Shown here: positions 9,329 through 18,217 of the stretch, one piece after another | Numbering within the stretch: the stretch's first letter is position 1 | Layout: every line of letters starts with the position of its first letter | Assembly (NCBI RefSeq): GCF_019132845.1 | Contig: NZ_JAHSPR010000001.1 | Coordinates: 434,001 to 498,000, forward strand | Reading direction: 5' to 3' | Length of the DNA: 64,000 bases | DNA from: Advenella alkanexedens | GTDB taxonomy: Bacteria > Pseudomonadota > Gammaproteobacteria > Burkholderiales > Burkholderiaceae_B | The notes under the pieces: generated by a model | The model's database searches: none | Told to the model about the DNA's origin: nothing | The model's input: only the letters and a program-made list of their open reading frames with translations | Position numbers and translations under genes: made by a program

Positions 9329-11419
9329 TTATTTCAGGGGTTCGTTGGATTCTGCATGTTTTTCAAGCAACGGAGAAACCTGCCAGAACCTGGCTTCTGC
9401 TTCGGAAGCAGCGGCAAACCGCTTGATGGCCCGTACGACATTAAACAGGCCAACCTGCTGTGCATAGTGCATTGGGCCGCCACGATGAGCCGGGAAACCA
9501 TAGCCGTTCAGGTAAACAACGTCAATGTCGGAAGCACGCAGGGCAATGCCCTCTTCCAGAATCTTGGCACCTTCATTAACCAGCGCGTAAACGCAGCGGT
9601 TAACAATTTCCTGGTCACTGACCTCACGCGGTGTGATACCACGGGCTTCGCGGAATTCCCTGACAATGTTCTCAACCACTGGATCAACAATAGGCGTACG
9701 GTTACCAGCCTCATATTTGTACCAGCCCGCACCGGTTTTCTGGCCAAAGCGGCCCGCTTCACAAATGCGGTCGGCCACCACCGGCACATAGGCTTCAGGA
9801 TTGGCTTCTGCACGACGCTTGCGCACGGCCCAGCCAATATCCAGACCGGCCAGATCGGCAACACGGTATGGACCCATGGCAAAACCGAAGTTCTCAAGGG
9901 CTTTATCAATTTGTGAAGGTGATGCACCGGCCAGCATGGCGTTATCGGCCGCATCACGGTAGGCATACAGCATGCGGTTGCCAATAAAGCCATCACAAAC
10001 ACCAGAGACCACCGGTTTTTTACCGATTTTCTTGCCCAGTGCAATGGATGTGGCCAGCACATCTTTCGCGGTTTTTTCACCACGCACGATTTCCAGCAAT
10101 TTCATGACGTTGGCAGGACTGAAAAAGTGCAGTCCAATAACATCTTCGGGGCGGCTGGTAAAACCGGCAATCACGTTAAGGTCAAGGGTAGAGGTGTTGG
10201 AAGCCAGGATGGCGCCTTTTTTCATGACACGGTCCAACTCTGAAAATACGGCTTTTTTGACATCCATGTTTTCAAATACCGCTTCAATCGCCAGGTCGAC
10301 ATCGGCAAAATCATCGTAGCTAAGGGTGGTTGACAGCAATGCCATTCTTTCTTCAACCTGTTCTGCCGTAATACGACCTTTTTTCATGGTGTTTTCGTAG
10401 TTGCGGCGAATGGTGGCCACACCACGGTCCAGGGCTTCCTGTTTCTGCTCGAGCAACACCACCGGAATACCGACGTTCAGGAAGTTCATGCTGATACCGC
10501 CACCCATGGTACCGGCACCAATCACACCCACTTTTTCAACCTTGCGCAACAAGGTATCGGCGGGCACGTCAGGAATCTTGGTGGCCGCACGTTCGGCACT
10601 GAAAATATGACGCATGGCCGCAGACTCGGGAGAGCTCATGAGCTGCAGGAACAATTCACGCTCGTATTTCAGACCTTCATCGAATGACATGAAAACACTG
10701 GCTTGTACCGCATCCAGGCATTTGAGCGGAGCGATTTGGCCTTTCTTGCCATTTTCAAGCTTCTCACGGGCGGCATCAAGGATTTCACGAGCACCCTCGG
10801 GGCTGATTTCAATATCACGCACACGCTTGAGCGGCAGATTTTGTGCAACCACTTCTTTGGCAAAAGCGATGGCAGCATCAACCACGTCAGTTTCAACCAC
10901 TTTATCAAGCAAAGCGGTATCGGCCAGCGCCTTGGCCTTGATGATTTGCCCGGTGGTAATCATGTGCAAGGCTTTTTCCAGCCCGACCACACGTGGCAGG
11001 CGTTGTGTACCACCCGCGCCAGGCAACAGGCCCAGCTTCACTTCAGGAAGACCGATTTGCGCATGGGCTGCGGCCACACGGTAGTGGGCACCCAGGGCCA
11101 GCTCAAGGCCACCGCCCAGGCAAACGCCATCAATGGCGGCCACAACCGGCTTGGTGACATTTTCAAGTACTTCAATCACGACGCGCAGAATGGGTTGCTG
11201 CAAAACCTTGGGGGTGCCAAATTCGGTCACATCGGCACCACCTGAAAACGCGCGTGCGGAACCGGTAATGACAATGGCATCAACCCCACTGTCCGCTTCG
11301 GCCTGATCAACAAAAACAACCAGGCTTTTCCTGAGCGCGTAGCTCATTCCATTGACGGGAGGGTTCTGAAACGTAATTAAAGCTACACGATCTTTAATTT
11401 CATAAGTTGCGTGACTCAT
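9329..11419 (-). CDS. Bifunctional enoyl-CoA hydratase / 3-hydroxyacyl-CoA dehydrogenase
   Basis: Catalyses hydration and NAD-dependent oxidation in one polypeptide of 696 residues. N-terminal crotonase domain (1 to about 190) has both catalytic glutamates, Glu106 (LGGGLELALG) and Glu126 (GLPEVKLG). The Rossmann domain starts near 296 (VGVIGAGTMGGGIS), with catalytic His431 in HFFSPANVMK, and two C-terminal dehydrogenase domains follow. This is the 700-residue PimF/peroxisomal type rather than FadB with a separate thiolase subunit. It reads away from the PimC/PimD-like pair across a 245-bp promoter region and is upstream of the CoA-transferase and thiolase genes, so the steps form one pathway. 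Confidence 0.93.
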   Translation of the reverse strand: MSHATYEIKDRVALITFQNPPVNGMSYALRKSLVVFVDQAEADSGVDAIVITGSARAFSGGADVTEFGTPKVLQQPILRVVIEVLENVTKPVVAAIDGVCLGGGLELALGAHYRVAAAHAQIGLPEVKLGLLPGAGGTQRLPRVVGLEKALHMITTGQIIKAKALADTALLDKVVETDVVDAAIAFAKEVVAQNLPLKRVRDIEISPEGAREILDAAREKLENGKKGQIAPLKCLDAVQASVFMSFDEGLKYERELFLQLMSSPESAAMRHIFSAERAATKIPDVPADTLLRKVEKVGVIGAGTMGGGISMNFLNVGIPVVLLEQKQEALDRGVATIRRNYENTMKKGRITAEQVEERMALLSTTLSYDDFADVDLAIEAVFENMDVKKAVFSELDRVMKKGAILASNTSTLDLNVIAGFTSRPEDVIGLHFFSPANVMKLLEIVRGEKTAKDVLATSIALGKKIGKKPVVSGVCDGFIGNRMLYAYRDAADNAMLAGASPSQIDKALENFGFAMGPYRVADLAGLDIGWAVRKRRAEANPEAYVPVVADRICEAGRFGQKTGAGWYKYEAGNRTPIVDPVVENIVREFREARGITPREVSDQEIVNRCVYALVNEGAKILEEGIALRASDIDVVYLNGYGFPAHRGGPMHYAQQVGLFNVVRAIKRFAAASEAEARFWQVSPLLEKHAESNEPLK

Positions 11420-11467
11420 TCTTAATCTGGCTCCAAAGGGCTATTCAAACTACTTTGTTATTAACAA

Positions 11468-11482
11468 TTCCGCAATGCGGAA
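11468..11482. promoter_or_regulatory. Palindromic operator, best copy (IclR-type)
   Basis: TTCCGCAATGCGGAA is a perfect 7-1-7 palindrome in the divergent promoter between the bifunctional beta-oxidation gene and the acyl-CoA dehydrogenase pair. Related sites occur at 11614, 16209, 23827, 25031 and 25107. The length and symmetry suit an IclR-family operator; the binding protein is inferred. Confidence 0.65.
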
Positions 11483-11613
11483 ATAACGGATTCCAATAAT
11501 AATACACCATATTATTCACCAAATACCTTATTCTTAATGATATGCCGGTTAAAACACGACGCTTTTAATGAGGGCGAATTCAAGGTATGATAATTCCATT
11601 TTAAAGATTTTCA

Positions 11614-11628
11614 TTTTGCAATGCAGAA
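11614..11628. promoter_or_regulatory. Second copy of the palindromic operator
   Basis: TTTTGCAATGCAGAA matches the 11468 site at 12 of 15 positions and lies about 40 bp before the start of the acyl-CoA dehydrogenase gene at 11665. With the site at 11468 it brackets the divergent promoter. Confidence 0.55.
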
Positions 11629-11664
11629 TTACCTATTCTTCTTAAACTCTACAGAGATATAACC

Positions 11665-12858
11665 ATGGATATCAATTTCAATGCGGAACAGCTCGCGTTC
11701 CGGGAAGAAGTCAGGACTTTCCTGAAAAATAACGTCAGTGACAGTATCAGGGCAAAAATTTTCAACTGCGAACCGCTAGGCAAACAGGAGCGGGTGGAAT
11801 GGCAAAAAACCTTATACCGTCAGGGCTGGGGCGCACCCGCCTGGCCGGTTGAATATGGTGGCACTGGCTGGGATGCCGTGCAACGTCATATTTTTGAAGA
11901 AGAATGTGCCACTTATGGTGCACCTGAGCAGCTGTCTTTCGGGCTGAAAATGGTGGCACCGGTTATCCAGAAATATGCCTCACAGGAAATCAAGGACCGT
12001 TTCCTGCCCCGTATTATTTCAGGCGAAGACTGGTGGTGCCAGGGATATTCCGAACCCGGCGCCGGCTCGGATCTGGCCTCTTTGAAAACCACTGCCGTGC
12101 GCGATGGCGATCACTACATCGTGAATGGCCAAAAAACCTGGACCACCCTGGCCCAGCACGCCGACTGGATTTTCTGTCTGGTGCGCACCGACCCTGAAGT
12201 ACGCAAACAGGCGGGTATTTCCTTTTTGCTGATCGATATGAAAACCCCCGGCATTACCGTACGCCCCATCATTATGCTGGACGACGGACACGAAGTGAAC
12301 GAAGTATGGTTTGAAAACGTAAGAGTGCCCGTTTCCAATTTGGTGGGCGAAGAAAACCAGGGCTGGACTTACGCCAAATTCCTGCTGGGCCATGAACGTA
12401 CCAATATTGCCCGGGTTGGCCGCTCCAAGGCCGCACTGGCCCGCGTTAAGGAAATGGCCCGCAAGCAGCCTGGCAATAATGGCAAACCGCTCATTGAAGA
12501 TCCGCGTTTCCGTGACCGTCTGGCCCAGATTGAACTGGATCTGATGGCGCTGGAAATCACCAACCTGAAAGTGGTGTCGGCCGATGGCAAGCAGCACACA
12601 CCCGGCCCTGAGGCATCCATTCTTAAGGTAAAAGGCTCCGAAATTCAACAGGACATCGCTGAACTGGCCTCACTGGCCTTGGGCAATTACGCACCTGCCC
12701 ATATTATGGATTCTTCCCATGAAGATATCAGCAGCGCATTCCCGGCCGATTTTTATCATTTAACGGGCAATTCGTTCAACGTACGCAAAACAACCATTTA
12801 TGGCGGTTCAAGTGAAGTGCAAAAATCCATTATTTGCCGGATGATTCTTGGCCTGTAA
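11665..12858 (+). CDS. Acyl-CoA dehydrogenase, PimC-like large subunit
   Basis: FAD-dependent alpha,beta-dehydrogenation of an acyl-CoA. 397 residues with the usual N-terminal helical, central beta and C-terminal helical domains. The substrate loop GYSEPGAGSDLASLKT and the FAD region GQKTWTTLAQHADW are clear. At the position of the canonical catalytic glutamate (EGT in most family members) the sequence is YGGSSEVQ, so the base must lie elsewhere or in the partner. It resembles the large subunit of pimeloyl-CoA dehydrogenase. The next gene, 63 bp downstream, is the matching small subunit. The start is ATG 11665; an AGAGATAT stretch precedes it. Confidence 0.88.
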   Translation: MDINFNAEQLAFREEVRTFLKNNVSDSIRAKIFNCEPLGKQERVEWQKTLYRQGWGAPAWPVEYGGTGWDAVQRHIFEEECATYGAPEQLSFGLKMVAPVIQKYASQEIKDRFLPRIISGEDWWCQGYSEPGAGSDLASLKTTAVRDGDHYIVNGQKTWTTLAQHADWIFCLVRTDPEVRKQAGISFLLIDMKTPGITVRPIIMLDDGHEVNEVWFENVRVPVSNLVGEENQGWTYAKFLLGHERTNIARVGRSKAALARVKEMARKQPGNNGKPLIEDPRFRDRLAQIELDLMALEITNLKVVSADGKQHTPGPEASILKVKGSEIQQDIAELASLALGNYAPAHIMDSSHEDISSAFPADFYHLTGNSFNVRKTTIYGGSSEVQKSIICRMILGL

Positions 12859-12921
12859 GGCATAACGGCGATATTGAACCCACTTACCTGAACTTAGTAA
12901 ACGAATATCTGGAGCTTTTCC

Positions 12922-14070
12922 ATGGATTTTAATTTCACAGAAGAACAGCTGGCGCTGGAAGATACCATCAGCCGGTTTATTAACAAAGACTATGCTTTTG
13001 AAGCAAGAAGAAAACGGGTCGCCAGTGAAGAGGCCTATGACCGCAATGCCTGGAATACCTACGCCGAGCTGGGTATTTTGGCCCTGCCTTTTCATGAAGA
13101 CCTGGGTGGCCTGAACGGTACACCACTGGATACATATCTGGTCATGAAAGCGCTGGCTCCCGGCTTGATTTTAGAGCCTTATGTCAGCACCGTAGTGCTT
13201 TCAGGCGGTCTGATTAACGCGTTGGGTACGGCAGAGCAAAAAGAAACACTCATTGCCGGAATTGCCGACGGCTCTGTCACCTATGCCTTTGGACATTACG
13301 AACCCGACTTCCGTTTCCTGGAAAAAATGGTGTCCACCAGCGCCACAAAATCGGCCAACGGTTGGGTACTTAGCGGACAAAAAGCCATGGCCATCGACGC
13401 CCCCAGTGCCAGCCAGCTTTTGGTATCAGCCCGCACCAGTGGTGCAACCGGCGATGAGGAAGGCATTAGCGTTTTCCTGCTGGACCCTGCCACTCCCGGC
13501 GTAACACTGAAAACCTACAAAACCCACGATGGCCATTATGCCGCTGATATCGTGCTGGACAATGCCGAAGTGCCTGCCAGCGCCCTGCTTGGTGAAGAAG
13601 GCAAGGCCCTGCCCGCGATTATGGATGCAATTGCCCAAACCAACGTGGCCTTGTGCGCCGAACTGGTTGGGTTAATTAAAGCTTTGAATGATGCCACCCT
13701 TGAGTATTTAAAAACCCGCAAGCAGTTTGGCGTGGCGATTGGCACGTTCCAGGCTTTGCAACACCGCATGGCTGATATGGCGATTGCCGCCGAGCAGGCA
13801 AACTCAATGGCACTGCTGGCAGCGATCGAGATGCAGAACAAAAGCCTGCAGCACCGGATTTTCAAGGCATCAGGCGCGAAAGCTTATATTGGCAAACTGG
13901 CTCGCAAGGTTAGCCAGGAAGCGGTGCAGATGCACGGTGGCATGGGGGTTACCGATGAGCTGAATGTGGCGCATTTTTTCAAGCGTGTGAATTTGATTAA
14001 CACGATGTTTGGCGATCACGATTTCCATATGCAACGCTATAGTGATATGCTTGACGTCCCTTTGAATTAA
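12922..14070 (+). CDS. Acyl-CoA dehydrogenase, PimD-like small subunit
   Basis: 382 residues of the acyl-CoA dehydrogenase fold, more divergent than its neighbour. Recognisable parts are the N-terminal helix MDFNFTEEQLALEDTISRF, the loop FAFGHYEPDF-like region near residue 120, and the C-terminal MHGGMGVTDELNVAHFFKR. It also lacks the EGT-type catalytic glutamate and the full glycine-rich FAD tail. Adjacent divergent dehydrogenase genes of this kind (PimC/PimD; mycobacterial FadE pairs) form alpha2-beta2 heterotetramers, which is the inferred assembly here. An SD-like GGAG lies 8 bp before the ATG. Confidence 0.85.
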   Translation: MDFNFTEEQLALEDTISRFINKDYAFEARRKRVASEEAYDRNAWNTYAELGILALPFHEDLGGLNGTPLDTYLVMKALAPGLILEPYVSTVVLSGGLINALGTAEQKETLIAGIADGSVTYAFGHYEPDFRFLEKMVSTSATKSANGWVLSGQKAMAIDAPSASQLLVSARTSGATGDEEGISVFLLDPATPGVTLKTYKTHDGHYAADIVLDNAEVPASALLGEEGKALPAIMDAIAQTNVALCAELVGLIKALNDATLEYLKTRKQFGVAIGTFQALQHRMADMAIAAEQANSMALLAAIEMQNKSLQHRIFKASGAKAYIGKLARKVSQEAVQMHGGMGVTDELNVAHFFKRVNLINTMFGDHDFHMQRYSDMLDVPLN

Positions 14071-14093
14071 CTTTTTTACATACTAATAACACC

Positions 14094-14522
14094 ATGAGCA
14101 ATCACGATATTCCCAGCGGGTTCCGTTTGTTGAACAGGAACAGCCCTTTTTCAGATTTGACGGGCCCTTATTATGAGCAGGTTGATGAGAATGGCAAACA
14201 TACTGTTTTAGGTATCCGCCTGACTCACGAGCATTTGAATAAGATCGGGGTGGCCCATGGTGGCACGATGATGACGATTGCCGATAATGCTTTCGGTGAT
14301 GCGATCCTGGCCCATTACGACCATCCGGTGTCTTTTGTGACGGTGACGCTGAATAGTGAGTTTATGTCACCGGCCAAAGCCGGCGATTGGGTGGAGGCAC
14401 GGGTCAAGATTCATCGTGCCGGCAAACGGATGATTTTTGCCAGCTGTGCACTCACGGTTGAAGGCAAGAATGTGTTCAACGCCAGCGGCGTGTTTTCGCT
14501 GATTGAAAAGCGCCCAGCTTAA
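14094..14522 (+). CDS. PaaI-family hotdog thioesterase
   Basis: 142 residues. The single hotdog domain carries the PaaI/acyl-CoA thioesterase motif VAHGGTMMTIADNAFGDA, with the conserved HGG and the acidic residue of the central helix. It probably hydrolyses acyl-CoA or aryl-CoA intermediates to free CoA. It is the third gene of the dehydrogenase operon, 23 bp after the small subunit, which suggests a CoA-salvage or overflow role in the same pathway. It is followed by a long repeat region. Confidence 0.85.
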   Translation: MSNHDIPSGFRLLNRNSPFSDLTGPYYEQVDENGKHTVLGIRLTHEHLNKIGVAHGGTMMTIADNAFGDAILAHYDHPVSFVTVTLNSEFMSPAKAGDWVEARVKIHRAGKRMIFASCALTVEGKNVFNASGVFSLIEKRPA

Positions 14523-14781
14523 ACCGCTTACACCCTCGCTCCCACGCGGGAGCGAGATGTGCCCCCCTACACCTGCCCCATGGATTCTTTCCCCTCGTCC
14601 CCACGCTCCGCTCACCCCCTCGTTCCCACGCTCTGCGTGGGAATGCCTATCCCAAAACAGCATCAGCTCACTCTCCCACTCGTTCCCATGCTCCTGCGTG
14701 GGAATGCATACCCAAAAATAGCACCAACCCACTCCTGCCCGGAAATGCATAAAACCAAACTACTGGCAAACAACGTGCGCC

Positions 14782-14847
14782 AAGTACACCCCCCACTTTG
14801 CTCCGACGCCGCTTCGCGCCGAAGTCGCTGCAGTGGGGGGTGTACTT
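14782..14847. repeat. Covarying-arm hairpin element, copy 1
   Basis: Perfect 16-bp arms (AAGTACACCCCCCACT / AGTGGGGGGTGTACTT) enclose a 34-nt core in reverse orientation to copies 2 and 3. Read on the minus strand the core begins GCAGCGACTTCGG, has GCGAAGC in the middle, and ends CGTCGGAGCAA. It differs from the other two cores by one base. Confidence 0.85.
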
Positions 14848-15016
14848 GTCACACTTGCGTTAATTCAGAATTCAGAAGGAAGTTCACCTCAAACTGCGCT
14901 GCACATTCTGCAATGCTGAAGGAGCTCCCACGCAGAGCATGGGAACTGGATCAGGCTTCTGCCACCGCTGAAAAAACCAACCTGTGAACCAGCCTTCTTG
15001 AAACTGACAAAGCGGG

Positions 15017-15082
15017 GATTCACCTTGCAGGTGCAGCGACTTCGGCGCGCAGCGGCGTCGGAGCAAACCTGCAAGGTGAATC
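15017..15082. repeat. Covarying-arm hairpin element, copy 2
   Basis: Perfect 16-bp arms (GATTCACCTTGCAGGT / ACCTGCAAGGTGAATC), unrelated in sequence to those of copy 1, enclose the same 34-nt core in forward orientation. The variable core base is C (GCGCAGC at the apex). It lies 147 bp from the 3' end of the IclR gene. Confidence 0.85.
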
Positions 15083-15228
15083 ACCGCGCTGTTTATTTAG
15101 AAACCTGGCGTTCCCACGCAGGAGCATGGGAACGAGAAACCGTCCAACATTTGGGGGTCACTTCACGGAGCATGGGAACGAGAGGAGTGCCGCACCTGCA
15201 TGGGGACGAGGCCCTGGCTTTAAGCCTC

Positions 15229-16056
15229 CTACACCTGCCCCATGGATTCTTTCAGCCGCTGCACAATTCCCTGCAACCGCGGACGGACTTCTTCAAGTAA
15301 AAAATCGGCAGACAAGCTAAAGGAAGGCCCACCGCAGCTAAGTGCCATGATGGGGTAATTGGGGCCCAAATTCACACCCACCGCAATCGCATTCACGTCT
15401 TTTAACCAATCACCAAAAGAGCACGTGCACCCCAGGCGCTCATAATCCCGCATTGCCTGGTTAATCCCGTCAATAATCGCCTCACTTGACTGCTCATCCA
15501 GCTCTTGCACTCGCTCTATAATCTCGTTACGCTCGGCCAGGCTTGACTCAGCCAGATACGCTCTTCCCATGGAGGACGTGGCAATCGGAATGCGGGCCCC
15601 CACATCAAGACTTAGCGTAAGCGCCGAGCGGCTGCGACAATTTTCTATATACAGCATTGAAAGCCGGTCGCGCGCGCCCAGCGTTACCATCCCCTGGGAA
15701 AAATCAGCCACCTCTTGCATCAGCGGACGCGCCAACTGGCGAATATCCAGCTTGGCCAGCATCCCCACGCCCAATGACAGGGTAGCCATACCCAAACGGT
15801 ATTTTCCACTGGTTTCATCCTGGGTTAAATAACCCAGTTTAATCAAGGTGGAGGTAAGCCGTGAAACCGTTGACTTGGGCAAACCGCAGCGCTGGGCAAT
15901 TTCCTGGTTGCTCAGCACCTTGTTGCCTGAACGGAAACACGCCAGGACTTCAAGACCGCGGGCCAGAGCAGTCACAAAATGACGGTCATCTTTATATTTT
16001 TGTATAACCGAATCAGTCAGGCTTACTGAGCTGTTGGTACGCTTGGATAGTGTCAT
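15229..16056 (-). CDS. IclR-family transcriptional regulator
   Basis: 275 residues. Winged helix-turn-helix at about 28-90 (NQEIAQRCGLPKSTVSRLTSTLIKLGYL) followed by the IclR effector-binding domain (about 100-270, including ARDRLSMLYIENCRS and VGVNLG). It resembles the regulators of PcaU/PobR type. It is divergent from the nitronate monooxygenase operon; the shared 384-bp region contains the palindrome at 16209-16223. It is a candidate regulator of all promoters that carry that palindrome (11.4-25.1 kb), which is an inference from site proximity. Confidence 0.93.
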   Translation of the reverse strand: MTLSKRTNSSVSLTDSVIQKYKDDRHFVTALARGLEVLACFRSGNKVLSNQEIAQRCGLPKSTVSRLTSTLIKLGYLTQDETSGKYRLGMATLSLGVGMLAKLDIRQLARPLMQEVADFSQGMVTLGARDRLSMLYIENCRSRSALTLSLDVGARIPIATSSMGRAYLAESSLAERNEIIERVQELDEQSSEAIIDGINQAMRDYERLGCTCSFGDWLKDVNAIAVGVNLGPNYPIMALSCGGPSFSLSADFLLEEVRPRLQGIVQRLKESMGQV

Positions 16057-16208
16057 GTTCTTTTATTTATAGTCAGCATCTTTTATGAGTTTTCATTTGG
16101 TAATAATTGGCCTTGGCATATATGGCAGGAAAGCCTGAGCCTTCCCCTGTTACCAAGGCTGATCATTTGCCATGAATGCTACCATACCGGATCAATAATG
16201 AAAATATA

Positions 16209-16223
16209 TTTTGCCATGCGGAA
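16209..16223. promoter_or_regulatory. Palindromic operator copy in the IclR / nitronate monooxygenase divergent region
   Basis: TTTTGCCATGCGGAA matches the 11468 palindrome at 12 of 15 positions. It lies about 150 bp before the regulator start and about 220 bp before the nitronate monooxygenase start. The rest of the 16057-16440 gap shows no gene. Confidence 0.5.
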
Positions 16224-16440
16224 TAAAGGGCCTTTACGCTAAAACATTTTACACCCGCCTTCAACTTCATCCCAACCGATTAAGGCATTCACCAAATCTG
16301 ATTAGCACAGGGTAGCGTTACCCGTTAAAATCAACTATTGGAATAGCGTATTGAATCAGGCCAGGTGCCTGGTGAGATAACTTTCCGGCCCAATTCCATA
16401 CCGCATAGCAAAACAACAACTTCATTCAGAGGCATATACA

Positions 16441-17406
16441 ATGGCACACCCTATCGTTGAAAAACTTCACCAGCAAATGACATTACCCGTTATTTGTTCA
16501 CCCATGTTCATCGTTTCAAGCCCCACACTGGTGATTGAGCAGTGTAAAAGCGGTGTTATTGGGTCTATGCCAGCCTTAAATGCCCGCCCTTCCGAGCTGC
16601 TTGATGACTGGCTGGCGCAAATCAGTGAAACCCTTGACGATGTGCGCAGCAAGGAACCCGGTCGCAAAGTGGCACCTTACGCCATCAACCAGATCATTCA
16701 CGCTTCCAATGACCGGCTTGATAACGACATGCAAACCTGCGCCAAACATAAGGTTCCCATGATTATTACCAGCCTGCGCGCGCCCGATGACGTGGTCAAG
16801 CACGTACACGAGTGGGGCGGTTTGGTTTTTCATGACGTAACCACCATTCGCCATGCAGAAAAAGCCCTGGAGGCCGGTGTGGACGGCCTTATCCTGGTGG
16901 CCAGTGGCGCGGGTGGCCATGCCGGCAAACTCAGTCCCTTTGCCATTTTGCCCGAAGTGCGCAAGTTCTTTGATGGCCCCATCGCCCTTTCCGGCTCCAT
17001 TACCAATGGCAGCAGCGTTCTGGCCGCCCGGGCCCTGGGTGCGGACTTTGCCTATATTGGCACACGCTTTATTGCCAGCCATGAAGCCAATGCCGATGAA
17101 CGCTACAAAAAAATGATTGTGGAATCGTCAGCCAAGGATATTTTATACACCCCGTTTTTTACCGGCATTCCCGGCAACTATCTCATCCCCAGCATCGTTG
17201 CATCAGGCCTGAATCCCGAAAGTCTGACCGAAGAAGAAAAACTGGCCACCAACTTTGGTTCTACCCGGGTCAAGCCATGGAAAGATATTTGGGGTGCAGG
17301 CCAGGGGGTCGGCAGTATTGATGCGGTTGAAAGTGCGGCCGACATCGTTAAAAACATGAAGCGGGAATATGACGCTGCCCGTCAGCGCATTATGGCAGAA
17401 CTGTAA
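16441..17406 (+). CDS. Nitronate monooxygenase / 2-nitropropane dioxygenase family
   Basis: 321 residues, a flavin (FMN) TIM-barrel enzyme. Features include VICSPMFIVSSP near the N-terminus, the glycine-rich SGAGGHAGK loop near residue 160, IALSGSITNG, and the phosphate-binding GTRFIASHEA. Members oxidise alkyl nitronates, and some act as enoyl reductases or other flavoenzymes, so the exact substrate is unknown. It is first in a three-gene operon with an enoyl-CoA isomerase-like protein and an acyl-CoA dehydrogenase. This suggests that the nitro or nitronate activity, or an alternative flavin reaction, is linked to acyl-CoA breakdown. Confidence 0.88.
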   Translation: MAHPIVEKLHQQMTLPVICSPMFIVSSPTLVIEQCKSGVIGSMPALNARPSELLDDWLAQISETLDDVRSKEPGRKVAPYAINQIIHASNDRLDNDMQTCAKHKVPMIITSLRAPDDVVKHVHEWGGLVFHDVTTIRHAEKALEAGVDGLILVASGAGGHAGKLSPFAILPEVRKFFDGPIALSGSITNGSSVLAARALGADFAYIGTRFIASHEANADERYKKMIVESSAKDILYTPFFTGIPGNYLIPSIVASGLNPESLTEEEKLATNFGSTRVKPWKDIWGAGQGVGSIDAVESAADIVKNMKREYDAARQRIMAEL

Positions 17407-17461
17407 CTTTTATGCTCATGCCCCTCACACCACTGTCACTCCTACCCCTGGCAAAGAACCC

Positions 17462-18217
17462 ATGACGCAAACTGTTTTACTTTCCGAGCACAATAAAGTG
17501 CTGACGATTACGATTAACCGCCCCGAGCGGCGCAATGCCCTGGATACGGCCACTTATGACGCGCTTACGCAGGCATTTGAATCGACCACCGGACGCAACG
17601 ACTTGCATGCGATTATTCTGCAAGGTGCCCAGCAATACTTTACCGCCGGCAATGACCTGCGTGACTTCCAAAGCAAGCCCAAAGGCGAAAGTGCGGGCCT
17701 GCGTTTTTTAAGGTCCCTGGTTAACACCGATATTCCCGTGATTGCCGCGGTGGAAGGCGCCGCGATTGGCATTGGTGTTACCATGCTAATGCATTGCGAT
17801 TTTATTATTGCCGCCAGCGACACGACTTTCCGGATTCCTTTTGTACCCTTGGGGTTATGCCCCGAAGGCGCTTCCAGTGTACTATTGGCACAGTATGTAG
17901 GCATCCGCAAAGCCAACGAGTGGCTATACCTTGGCCAGCCTTTCACTGCCCAGGAAGCCCTCGAGAGCAACTTCATCAATGAAGTTGTTGCGCCGGGCGA
18001 AACGCTGGATAAAGCAAGTAAAATTGCAAATACCATGGCCGCACAGTCTTTGTTATCATTAAAAACCACCAAGTCCCTGTTGAAAAGGACTTTAACCCCG
18101 TTAATTAACGAATCCCTTGACTGCGAACGTGAAGCCTTTGTCAAGTGCCTTATTTCTGACGAGGCACAGGCGGCATTCCAGCAGTTTTTTACTAAACCAG
18201 AGAAGTTGAAATCATGA
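17462..18217 (+). CDS. Crotonase-family protein, enoyl-CoA isomerase-like
   Basis: 251 residues from ATG 17462 (MTQTVLLSEHNKV); an in-frame extension to 17369 would overlap the upstream gene and has no family similarity. Crotonase fold with oxyanion-hole stretches QYFTAGNDLRDF and AAIGIGVTMLMHCDF. Both hydratase glutamates are missing (T107/M108 and V128 regions). Instead Glu135 in LGLCPEGASS matches the position used by delta3,delta2-enoyl-CoA isomerases. I therefore favour isomerase-like chemistry over hydration, with moderate confidence. It overlaps the next gene by ATGA. Confidence 0.8.
   Translation: MTQTVLLSEHNKVLTITINRPERRNALDTATYDALTQAFESTTGRNDLHAIILQGAQQYFTAGNDLRDFQSKPKGESAGLRFLRSLVNTDIPVIAAVEGAAIGIGVTMLMHCDFIIAASDTTFRIPFVPLGLCPEGASSVLLAQYVGIRKANEWLYLGQPFTAQEALESNFINEVVAPGETLDKASKIANTMAAQSLLSLKTTKSLLKRTLTPLINESLDCEREAFVKCLISDEAQAAFQQFFTKPEKLKS

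Larger units (their letters stand above)
14539..15133. repeat. REP cluster 2 within the 14523-15228 gap
   Basis: REP-type palindromes at about 14622-14643, 14682-14703 (followed by GCATA), 14924-14945 and 15110-15133, plus half copies near 14539 and 15155. Two copies of the covarying-arm hairpin family (14782-14847, 15017-15082) lie among them. No credible gene is seen in the 706-bp gap between the thioesterase and the IclR gene. Confidence 0.85.
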
